From Actinophytocola xinjiangensis (GTDB lineage: Bacteria > Actinomycetota > Actinomycetes > Mycobacteriales > Pseudonocardiaceae): a stretch of 64,000 nucleotides of DNA. How positions within the stretch are numbered: the first letter of the stretch is position 1; each line of letters starts with the position of its first letter. The stretch is from the NCBI RefSeq assembly GCF_001921215.1, contig NZ_MSIF01000004.1:310001-374000 (forward strand). The letters are read 5' to 3'. Positions 57,863 to 64,000 of the stretch are shown here, in pieces. Under the pieces are notes generated by a model, which had not been told where the DNA came from, did not search any database, and saw only the letters and a list, made by a program, of their open reading frames with translations. The position numbers and the translations under genes are program-made.

Positions 57863-59002
57863 ATGGTGTCGAGTGTGAAGATCGCCACAGTTCATGAGAC
57901 GAGGCCGCACGAGCGCCGGGTCGCGCTCGTCCCCGGCCAGGTTTCCCGGCTCACCGAGGCAGGCCTACAGGTCGCCGTCGAGCCGGACGCCGGCCGCGCC
58001 GCGGGGTTCACCGACAACGACTACCGAGACGCCGGAGCAGAGATCACCGAGGACGCACTGGCGGGAGCCGGCGCGGTGCTCTCGGTCCAACCACTGACCG
58101 CACGCCAGGTACGGGCACTGGCGCCGCACGCGATCACCGTGTCCTTCCTGCCGGCCACGCAGGAACTGGAACTGGTCGCCGCCCTGCGCGACGCCGGGGC
58201 CACCTCGCTGGCCATGGAACTGGTGCCCCGGATCTCCCGGGCCCAGCCGATGGACGCGCTGTCCTCGCAGTCGTTCGTCGCCGGATACCGGGCGGCGCTG
58301 CTCGCCGCCGAACGCCTGCCCCGGTTCCTGCCGCTGTCGATGACCGCGTCCGGAACCATCCCGCCCGCACGGGTCCTCGTGCTCGGCGCCGGAGTCGCCG
58401 GACTACAGGCCATCGCCACCGCCCGCCGGCTCGGAGCCGTCGTCCGCGCCTACGACGTCCGCGCCGCCTCCGCCGACGAGGTCCGCAGCCTCGGAGCGGA
58501 CTTCATCGAACTCGAACTGCCGGCGCTGGAGGGATCCGGCGGCTACGCCAGGGAGATGACCGACGAACGCTCCCGGCTCCAGCGCGAACTCCTGGCCCCC
58601 CACGTGGCCGACGCCGACGTGCTGATCACCACCGCGTCCGTGCCCGGCCGGACCGCGCCGCTGCTGGTCACCGCCGAAATGGTCGCGGGCATGCGCCACG
58701 GATCGGTCGTCGTCGACCTCGCGGCCGAAGGCGGCGGCAACGTCGAGGGCGTCAAACCGGGAGAAGAGGTCACCATCGGCTCGGCCACGGTCATCGGCGG
58801 ACAGAACGTGCCGAGCCAACTGCCAGGGCAGGCGAGTCAGCTGTACTCGGCCAACGTGGTGAACCTGTTGCTGCTGCTGCGTTCCGGGGACTACCTGGTA
58901 CCGGACTTCGAGGACGAGATCGTCGCCGGATGCTGCGTCACACACGGCGGCGAGGTACGACACGGACCGACGAAGGACCTGCTCGCCGCCGGTCCGCGGT
59001 AG
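57863..59002 (+). CDS. pntA: NAD(P) transhydrogenase alpha subunit (domain I), without its partners
   Basis: 379 residues; GTG 57875 (VKIATVHETRPHERRVALVP) is an alternative start. The N-terminal half is the AlaDh/PNT domain (ETRPHERRVALVPGQVSRLTEAGLQVAVEPDAG), the second a Rossmann NAD-binding domain (ARVLVLGAGVAGLQAIATARRLGAVVRAYDVR, then QNVPSQLPGQASQLYSANVVNLLLLL). It corresponds to the soluble hydride-transfer part of the proton-pumping transhydrogenase. The membrane subunits (PntA C-terminal part and PntB) normally follow at once but are absent; a repeat region follows instead. An alanine-dehydrogenase-like role is less likely. Confidence 0.82.
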   Translation: MVSSVKIATVHETRPHERRVALVPGQVSRLTEAGLQVAVEPDAGRAAGFTDNDYRDAGAEITEDALAGAGAVLSVQPLTARQVRALAPHAITVSFLPATQELELVAALRDAGATSLAMELVPRISRAQPMDALSSQSFVAGYRAALLAAERLPRFLPLSMTASGTIPPARVLVLGAGVAGLQAIATARRLGAVVRAYDVRAASADEVRSLGADFIELELPALEGSGGYAREMTDERSRLQRELLAPHVADADVLITTASVPGRTAPLLVTAEMVAGMRHGSVVVDLAAEGGGNVEGVKPGEEVTIGSATVIGGQNVPSQLPGQASQLYSANVVNLLLLLRSGDYLVPDFEDEIVAGCCVTHGGEVRHGPTKDLLAAGPR

Positions 59003-59048
59003 AGCGTCGGGGCAAGGGGTGCGGCGCCGCGCCAGTCGCGGCGCCAAC

Positions 59049-59063
59049 CCTGTGGACAACTCG
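59049..59063 (-). repeat. CGAGTTGTCCACAGG motif, copy 2 (reverse orientation)
   Basis: Reverse complement of the 15 bases at 44231-44245; includes TTGTCCACA on the minus strand. Confidence 0.6.
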
Positions 59064-59220
59064 CCGCCGCGGCCCGGAACAGTCGGTGCACGCGACTACC
59101 CTTGAATCAAGGGGTCCCCCTTGGCGGCGGCGGGAGGGTGTGGGCGGAGGGGTTTGCGTTCGCACCTGCCGGCGGGGCTCGGGGAAGCTGGTCGGGGGCT
59201 GGGGTTGGTGGCGCTGGCGA

Positions 59221-59355
59221 GGGCTCACCACGTTCTGTGTGGGCGGGGCTCATCGCGTTGCCGGGCGGGCGTGGACCCACCCGGGCCGGGGGCTCGCCAC
59301 GTTGATGCGCAGACGGGGACTCGCCACGTCGCTTGGCGGTCGGGTTCACCGCACT
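59221..59355 (+). repeat. Degenerate tandem array of GGGCTCGCCACGTT
   Basis: Copies begin at 59221 (GGGCTCACCACGTT), 59246 (GGGCTCATCGCGTT), 59290 (GGGCTCGCCACGTT), 59316 (GGGACTCGCCACGTC) and 59342 (GGGTTCACCGCACT). Spacing is 25-26 bases except for one 44-base interval. Spacers are GC-rich and not conserved, unlike CRISPR. Confidence 0.65.
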
Positions 59356-59512
59356 GCCGCGCGGGCGGATCCCCGCGCGGGAAGGGGCGGCGCGCACCTT
59401 CGCGACGTGCCTGAGAGGGCGTGCCGCGTGGGGCTTGGCGGTGCGGGGCGGAGCGTGCCGTGAAGGAGCGGCGGGCCGGGAGGCCGGTGGCCGACACGTC
59501 CACAGTCGACAG

Positions 59513-60196
59513 TCAGGTCAGTGACGTGTTGAGCCAGGCGACGGTCGCCGCGTAGTCGCCCGTGCAGTTGCGTTCGGTCTGGGCGGCGATGGTGATGCGG
59601 AAGGCGTTGGAGATGTCCACGTCGACCTGTTCGAGCGTGCCGGGGCCGATCGTGACGGTGGCCGGCTGGTTCGGTGTGTTGTCGACGAGGAACTGGATCT
59701 CCACGCGTGCGTCGCTGCCGGAGTCGTCGGTGAGGCCGACCTCGGCCCGGAAACGCTGGTACTTCCGGTCGATCTGGTAGGTCTGGCTGACGGTGTTGCC
59801 GCTGCAGTCGTCCAGGGGCGCGGTGAGGGCGTCCTCGTACTCCTTGGTGTTGACCTTCCGGTCCTCCACCCGCCACTCCCCGTCCGGCTCCAGGGGCGCC
59901 AGGTCGAGCAGCGTCGTCGGGCCGGGTTGGGCGGGCGGGGCGGAGTTGTTCGGGACGTCGGCCTGGCCGGCGGTGACCGTGGCGGTCTCGGTGTGGACGG
60001 CCGTGGCCGTGACCGTGACGGTGGCGGCCGACGCGGTTGACTCGCCTCGTTCGCGACCCAGGAGGAACGCGCCGGTGCCGGTCGCGACCGCCGTGACCAG
60101 CGCCGTGATCACGGCGGCGATGATCGCGCCGTTGCGGTTGATCCGGGCGGCCTCGACGGCCGGGTCCGGCGACGGCGGCAGTGGGCTGGTGTGCAT
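59513..60196 (-). CDS. Membrane-anchored protein with NPCBM-like C-terminal domain
   Basis: 227 residues. Short Pro-rich cytoplasmic N-terminus, one membrane segment about 25-47 (AIIAAVITALVTAVATGTGAFLLG), a Thr/Val/Ala-rich linker, then a galactose-binding-like domain (about 95-227): DDCSGNTVSQTYQIDRKYQRFRAEVGLTDDSGSDARVEIQFLVDNTPNQPATVTIGPGTLEQVDVDISNAFRITIAAQ. This matches the NPCBM/NEW2 pattern also found in the GH97 enzyme. Likely a surface carbohydrate-binding protein; ligand unknown. Confidence 0.72.
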   Translation of the reverse strand: MHTSPLPPSPDPAVEAARINRNGAIIAAVITALVTAVATGTGAFLLGRERGESTASAATVTVTATAVHTETATVTAGQADVPNNSAPPAQPGPTTLLDLAPLEPDGEWRVEDRKVNTKEYEDALTAPLDDCSGNTVSQTYQIDRKYQRFRAEVGLTDDSGSDARVEIQFLVDNTPNQPATVTIGPGTLEQVDVDISNAFRITIAAQTERNCTGDYAATVAWLNTSLT

Positions 60197-60252
60197 CCGA
60201 CCCCCAGTGTCACCGCGGTGTCAGTGCGCTCACTCTACGGCGACCCGCCCGG

Positions 60253-61272
60253 TCACTGGGGTCGATCGCGCACATCCGCCGCGTCGGCGACGGCCTCGGC
60301 CGCGGCCTCCGCGGCCTGGGCGGCGTCGTCGGCCGCCTGGGCGCTGGTGAGTTCGTCGGCCGCCGCCGGGGGGCGGGTGGCCGGGGACTGGGGCAGCGAC
60401 TCGGCGAACGCGCGGGACACGCTGCCCAACGCGGCGGTCACCTCGCTGGGAATCACGAAGAACGTGTTGCCCTGGCCCTGCGCCAACTGCGGCAACGTCT
60501 GCAGGTACTGGTAGGCGAGCAGCTTCGGATCGGGATCGTTGCGGTGCACCGCCTGGAACACCTCGTCGATCGCCTTGGCCTCGCCCTCGGCCTTGAGGAT
60601 GCGGGCGGTGCGGTTGCCCTCCGCGCGCAGCACGGCCGACTGCTTGTCGCCCTCGGCGGTGAGGATCTGGGACTGGCGTTGGCCCTCGGCCGCCAGGATC
60701 GCGGCGCGCTTGTCGCGTTCGGCGCGCATCTGCTTCTCCATGGCGTCCTTGATGGTTTTCGGCGGATCGATCGCCTTGATCTCGACGCGGTTGACCCGGA
60801 TTCCCCACTTCCCCGTCGCCTCGTCCAGGACGCCGCGCAGCTGGCTGTTGATCGTGTCGCGGGAGGTCAGCGCGCGTTCCAGGTCCATCGAGCCGACCAC
60901 GTTGCGCAGCGTCGTGACGGTCAGCTGCTCAACCGCCCGCAGGTAGCTGGCGATCTCGTAGGCCGCCGCGCGCGGGTCGGTGACCTGGAAGTACAGCACC
61001 GTGTCGATCTCCACGACCAGGTTGTCCTCGGTGATGACCGGTTGCGGCCGGAAGGACACCACCTGCTCGCGCAGGTCGATCGCCGGGTAGACCCGGTCGA
61101 TGTAGGGGATGACGAAGTTCAGGCCGGGTTGCAGCGTGCGGTGGTAACGACCCAGGCGTTCCACGTTGCGTGCCCGCGCCTGCGGCACGATGCGCACCGC
61201 GCGGATCACGGTGAACACCACGAGCAACGCGACCAGCAGGCTCGCGATGATCAGCGGCGAGAGGATGTCCAT
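60253..61272 (-). CDS. SPFH/Band 7 (stomatin-like) membrane protein
   Basis: 339 residues. N-terminal membrane anchor (PLIIASLLVALLVVFTVIRAVRIV), then the SPFH domain: RNVERLGRYHRTLQPGLNFVIPYIDRVYPAIDLREQVVSFRPQPVITEDNLVVEIDTVLYFQVTDPRAAAYEIASYLRAVEQL, and an Ala/Glu/Gln-rich coiled coil (KQMRAERDKRAAILAAEGQRQSQILTAEGDKQ). The C-terminus is Ala-rich. It lies 3 bases after an NfeD gene; stomatin-NfeD pairs organise membrane microdomains and protein quality control. Confidence 0.92.
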   Translation of the reverse strand: MDILSPLIIASLLVALLVVFTVIRAVRIVPQARARNVERLGRYHRTLQPGLNFVIPYIDRVYPAIDLREQVVSFRPQPVITEDNLVVEIDTVLYFQVTDPRAAAYEIASYLRAVEQLTVTTLRNVVGSMDLERALTSRDTINSQLRGVLDEATGKWGIRVNRVEIKAIDPPKTIKDAMEKQMRAERDKRAAILAAEGQRQSQILTAEGDKQSAVLRAEGNRTARILKAEGEAKAIDEVFQAVHRNDPDPKLLAYQYLQTLPQLAQGQGNTFFVIPSEVTAALGSVSRAFAESLPQSPATRPPAAADELTSAQAADDAAQAAEAAAEAVADAADVRDRPQ

Positions 61273-61275
61273 CGT

Positions 61276-61707
61276 TCACTCCCGGGGGTAGACATAGGCC
61301 GTTGTCCCGCTGATGCGCATGACGTCGACCGGTTCGCCGACCGGGATCACGGTCGACTCGTCGAAGGCGCGCGCCGTCCATTCCTCGCCGTCGATGCGCA
61401 CCAGGCCGTCACGGTCGCTCACCTCGCGCACGACGTAGGCGACCTTGCCGACCAGCGCGTCGACGCCGAAACGTTCGAGCTGCGGCTGGCTCATGTGGCG
61501 CAACGCGACCGGCCGGACCAACCCGACACCGACGGTCGCCGCCGCGGCGAACACCACCAGCTGCACCGGCAGTGGCAGGCCGATGGCCGCGAGTACCGCC
61601 GGAACGAGCGCGGCACCGGCGAGCACACCGAGGGCCGCGGTGAGGGTGAAGATCTCCACGACACCGAGCACCACGGCGAGTACCAGCCAGACGAGCCACA
61701 GTTCCAT
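61276..61707 (-). CDS. NfeD family membrane protein
   Basis: 143 residues from ATG 61707 (GTG 61713 is an alternative). N-terminal membrane segments LVWLVLAVVLGVVEIFTLTAALGVLAGAALVPAVLAAIG and LVVFAAAATVGVGLVRPVAL, then the soluble OB-fold: DALVGKVAYVVREVSDRDGLVRIDGEEWTARAFDESTVIPVGEPVDVMRISGTTAYVYP. A short NfeD lacking the protease domain, as usual when paired with a stomatin. First gene of that pair. Confidence 0.9.
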   Translation of the reverse strand: MELWLVWLVLAVVLGVVEIFTLTAALGVLAGAALVPAVLAAIGLPLPVQLVVFAAAATVGVGLVRPVALRHMSQPQLERFGVDALVGKVAYVVREVSDRDGLVRIDGEEWTARAFDESTVIPVGEPVDVMRISGTTAYVYPRE

Positions 61708-61849
61708 GGACACCCCAAGCCTGGACGCGCTGAACTCCTGTTGCCGACCAGGCTTCCCGGCGCACCAGTTTCACCCTATCATTTCCCGGCAAAAATCTAT
61801 TGTGGATATTCATCCCGCCGGAGCGGGAACAATCGACCAGGATACTCCC

Positions 61850-62731
61850 ATGGATGTCGATTTCACCCTGGTTGACGTGTTCACCGACCGCCCCTTCGGC
61901 GGAAACCAACTCGCCGTGTTCCCCGACGCCCGCCAGGTCGACCCGGTCACCATGCAGCGGCTGGCCCGCGAGTTCAACTTCTCCGAGACCACCTTCGTGC
62001 TGCCGCCGGCCGACCCGGCCAACACCTGCCGGGTCCGGATCTTCACCCCGGCCAGGGAACTGCCCTTCGCCGGCCACCCCACGATCGGCACGGCCGCCGT
62101 GCTGGCCGCCGCTGGCACCGAACGTGACCTCGTCCTCGAGGAGGGGGTCGGGCCGGTGCACATCAGCTTCGACGGGCCGATGATCCGGCTGCACCTGCGC
62201 TCACCGGTCTACCAGGCGCCGCCGGAGCGACCCTCGCCGGCGGTGGTCGCCCGGGCGCTGTCGCTGCCGGCCGACGCCGTCGCCGACACCTGGTGGGCCG
62301 GCGTCGGCCTCGGGTTCACCTTCGTGCGGCTCACCGGCCGCGAGTGGGTGGACCGGGCCGTGTTCGACCGCGCCGCCTGGGCACGCGGCCTGGCCGACGC
62401 CTGGTCACCGTTCCTCTACGTCCTCGCCGGTGAGGATGGCGCCCTCTACGCCCGCAGCTTCGCGCCCGACGCCGGTGTCGAGGAGGACCCGGCCACCGGG
62501 TCGGCGGTCGCGGCGCTGGTCGCCAGCCTCGCCCAGCGCGGCGGGCGCGACGGCGTGCACCGGGTGCGGGTCGACCAGGGTGTGGCCATGGGCCGGCCGA
62601 GCCTGCTGCACGGCAGCGCCACCCGCGACCAGGGCCGGCTCACCGAGGTCGTCGTCGGCGGGACGGCCGTGATCGTCGGGCGGGGAACGATGACCCTGCC
62701 GCTGACCCTGCCTGGCTCAGACGGCGCGTAG
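61850..62731 (+). CDS. PhzF family isomerase/epimerase-like protein
   Basis: 293 residues from ATG 61850 (AGGA 8 bases upstream). N-terminus [21 protein letters not shown], catalytic Glu46 in [31 protein letters not shown], and the C-terminal [22 protein letters not shown] with [12 protein letters not shown]. PhzF proteins are usually isomerases; no phenazine genes are present, so this is one of the many members of unknown substrate. The upstream 142-bp gap is A+T-rich and contains CCCGC-cgga-GCGGG. The 3' end overlaps gltX by 15 bp. Confidence 0.9.
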   Translation: MDVDFTLVDVFTDRPFGGNQLAVFPDARQVDPVTMQRLAREFNFSETTFVLPPADPANTCRVRIFTPARELPFAGHPTIGTAAVLAAAGTERDLVLEEGVGPVHISFDGPMIRLHLRSPVYQAPPERPSPAVVARALSLPADAVADTWWAGVGLGFTFVRLTGREWVDRAVFDRAAWARGLADAWSPFLYVLAGEDGALYARSFAPDAGVEEDPATGSAVAALVASLAQRGGRDGVHRVRVDQGVAMGRPSLLHGSATRDQGRLTEVVVGGTAVIVGRGTMTLPLTLPGSDGA

Positions 62732-64000
62732 CCGGCGGCGGACCTCGTCGGTGCCCAGCGTGGTGGCCACCGCGTGCAGGTCGGGGCTGCGGGTCGACCC
62801 GGTGAGCGCCACCCGGACCATGGTCGCCGCCTCGCGGATCGAACCGGGGTAGGTGCCCGGGTTCTTCTTGTGTTCCTTGGGGCTCGGGGCGAAGTTGTAC
62901 TTGGTCGCGAGCTGGCGGATCTGGTCGAACCACTCGCCGCCGTCGGCCAGCGGCTGGTAGCCATCGGCGAAGTCGGTGAGGAACGACCGGACCAGCTGCG
63001 GGTCCAGGCCGCCGAACCGCTCGTCGGCCGGGTCGGTCACCGGCTCGAACAGCTCGGTGAAGAAGAACCCGTACGCCGGGCGGAAGTCCGACCACTTGCG
63101 CAGGTCCTTGCGCGGGTTGTCCACGCCGACCCGCTCCACGGCCAGCGCCGCCAGCGCGAGGTCGGGGTTGGCGTCCAGGACGGTCACGATCTCCGGGTCG
63201 TGCGCGGCGGCCCACGGGCGCAGCGCCGCCACGATCTGCTCGCCGGTGAGGGTGGCGATGTGGTCGGCGGAGATGTCCTCCAGCTTGACCAGGTCGACCA
63301 GCGGGCCGGCGACCCCGCACTCGGCGAGCCGGATCGGCTCGTCGAGCGCCTGGGCCAGCGGCAGCTCGGCCAGCCGGCCGTTGGCCAGGCCGCGCAGGTA
63401 GTAGAGGACGGCGTCGGCGGGGTAGCCGGCGCCGATGTAGAAGTCGACCGACGCCTCGGGGTCCTTGCGCTTGGACAGCTTGCGCTTGCCGCCGGAGATC
63501 TGCTTCATCAGCGGCGCGATGTGCGCGTAGCGGGGGACCTCGAAGCCCAACGCCGCGAACAGCTGCAGGTGCAGCGGCACCGAGGAGATCCACTCCTCGC
63601 CCCGGATGACCAGCGTGGTGCGCATCAGGTGATCGTCGACGGCGTGCGCGAAGTGGTAGGTGGGCAGCCGGACGGGCTGGTCGGAGGACTTGAGGATCAC
63701 CACGTCGTTGCGGTTGGCCTCGTGCTCCAGCTCGCCGCGGATCTCGTCGGTGAACCGGACCCGCGCCCCGGTGGCGTCGTCCGGCGCGCGGAACCGCACG
63801 ACGTGGGGCAGGCCCTCGGCCAGCGCGGCGCGCACCCGCTGCTCGTCGGCGTCACGCCAGATCGCCCAGCGGCCGTAGTAGCCGGGCGGGACCTTGGACG
63901 CCTGCTGGCGGGCGGTGATGTCGGCCAGCTCGTCGCGGGTGGCGAAGCACAGGTAGGCGCGGCCCTGGCGCAGCAGGTCACGCACGTAGCTCAGGTAGAT
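62717..64000 (-). CDS. gltX: Glutamate--tRNA ligase, 5' end outside window
   Basis: The last 427 residues are visible; the frame remains open at base 64000. Class I synthetase features: YLSYVRDLLRQGRAYLCFATRDELADITARQQAS, PVRLPTYHFAHAVDDHLMRTTLVIRGEEWISSVPLHLQLFAALG and the KMSKS-equivalent KRKLSKRKDPEASVDFY. The KGYYGRWAIWRD-type segment and the insert around the KLSKR loop resemble the longer GluRS variant seen in some Firmicutes and as a second copy in actinomycetes. Charges tRNA-Glu with glutamate. Whether another gltX exists cannot be seen here. Confidence 0.88.
   Translation of the reverse strand: MYLSYVRDLLRQGRAYLCFATRDELADITARQQASKVPPGYYGRWAIWRDADEQRVRAALAEGLPHVVRFRAPDDATGARVRFTDEIRGELEHEANRNDVVILKSSDQPVRLPTYHFAHAVDDHLMRTTLVIRGEEWISSVPLHLQLFAALGFEVPRYAHIAPLMKQISGGKRKLSKRKDPEASVDFYIGAGYPADAVLYYLRGLANGRLAELPLAQALDEPIRLAECGVAGPLVDLVKLEDISADHIATLTGEQIVAALRPWAAAHDPEIVTVLDANPDLALAALAVERVGVDNPRKDLRKWSDFRPAYGFFFTELFEPVTDPADERFGGLDPQLVRSFLTDFADGYQPLADGGEWFDQIRQLATKYNFAPSPKEHKKNPGTYPGSIREAATMVRVALTGSTRSPDLHAVATTLGTDEVRRRLRAV

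Larger units (their letters stand above)
59003..59512. other. 510-bp non-coding repeat region
   Basis: Between the transhydrogenase subunit and an NPCBM-like gene. In order: the inverted DnaA-box-like motif (59049-59063), CGACTA, the palindrome CAAGGGG-tc-CCCCTTG (59108-59123), a G-rich run, and an array of five degenerate copies of GGGCTCGCCACGTT (59221-59355). Frames crossing it are Arg/Pro/Gly-rich on both strands and do not look like proteins. Confidence 0.6.

Noticed and set aside
59221-59355. CRISPR array
   Set aside because: Repeats are degenerate, only 14 bases, spacing is irregular, spacers are short and GC-rich, and no cas gene is present.
59107-59397. Minus-strand frame of 96 codons in the repeat region
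   Set aside because: Low-complexity Pro/Arg/Gly translation produced by the GGGCTCGCCACGTT array; no ribosome site and no family resemblance.
1-64000. tRNA, rRNA or tmRNA genes
   Set aside because: No T-loop GGTTCGAATCC-type sequences or rRNA-like stretches were noticed anywhere in the window; a covariance-model scan would settle this.

Overview
This is a high-GC (about 70% or more) actinobacterial chromosome segment. The gene families point to Pseudonocardiales (the Saccharothrix / Actinokineospora / Lentzea / Amycolatopsis group). The evidence is a DUF6319-type protein, an EspG / PPE-like / DUF3558 / PE-like secretion operon, a Scr1-type HTH-DUF5753 plus DUF397 pair, many secreted glycosidases with LamG or NPCBM modules, DrrAB-type exporters and DnaA-box-like TTGTCCACA motifs. 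This assignment is inference; there is no rRNA or tRNA gene in the window to confirm it.

Left part (1-16 kb): the end of a glycosidase-like protein; two tandem beta-propeller lipoproteins, the first apparently starting at CTG; a DrrAB-like ABC exporter divergent from a TetR regulator across a nested palindromic operator; DUF998 and LysE membrane proteins; a chloramphenicol-type MFS exporter with an attenuator-like leader; a DUF3558-like lipoprotein; DUF6319; an aldo/keto reductase overlapping ribokinase; menC; an Nramp-like carrier lacking the usual metal motifs; gluconokinase; and an ECF sigma factor with its membrane partner.

16-21 kb: a four-gene type VII-secretion accessory operon (PE-like, DUF3558, PPE-like, EspG) lies between a truncated and an intact copy of the same HTH regulator. 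The intact copy is paired with DUF397.

21-31 kb: a galactofuranose-type (YtfQRT/YjfF) ABC importer is co-transcribed with a secreted GH2-LamG enzyme. Divergent to it are a secreted sorbosone-dehydrogenase-like protein and a LamG protein.

31-43 kb: histidine phosphatase, PadR plus a second DrrAB exporter, a YeiH-like carrier convergent with a LysR regulator, a PCMT/FxLD-type methyltransferase, a GPH carrier coupled to an S1P-lyase-like PLP enzyme, IclR and a BtuF-like protein.

43-45 kb: non-coding sequence with a 321-bp MITE-like element (16-bp perfect terminal inverted repeats, 5-bp CTCAC target duplication) and several hairpins.

45-64 kb: a secreted GH97-NPCBM enzyme; LapA-like protein; an LAETG surface protein; TetR and a serine hydrolase; MerR and thioredoxin; a two-module (fused) sigma factor next to a 1039-residue degenerate kinase-TPR protein; a SpoIIAB-like ATPase; an orphan transhydrogenase alpha subunit; a 510-bp repeat region; an NPCBM-like membrane protein; a stomatin/NfeD pair; PhzF; and most of a glutamyl-tRNA synthetase running off the end.

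The strongest leads are the double-sigma / degenerate-kinase locus (52.2-56.6 kb), the galactofuranose-type import plus GH2 operon (20.9-28.0 kb), the MITE-like element, and the leader upstream of the MFS exporter.
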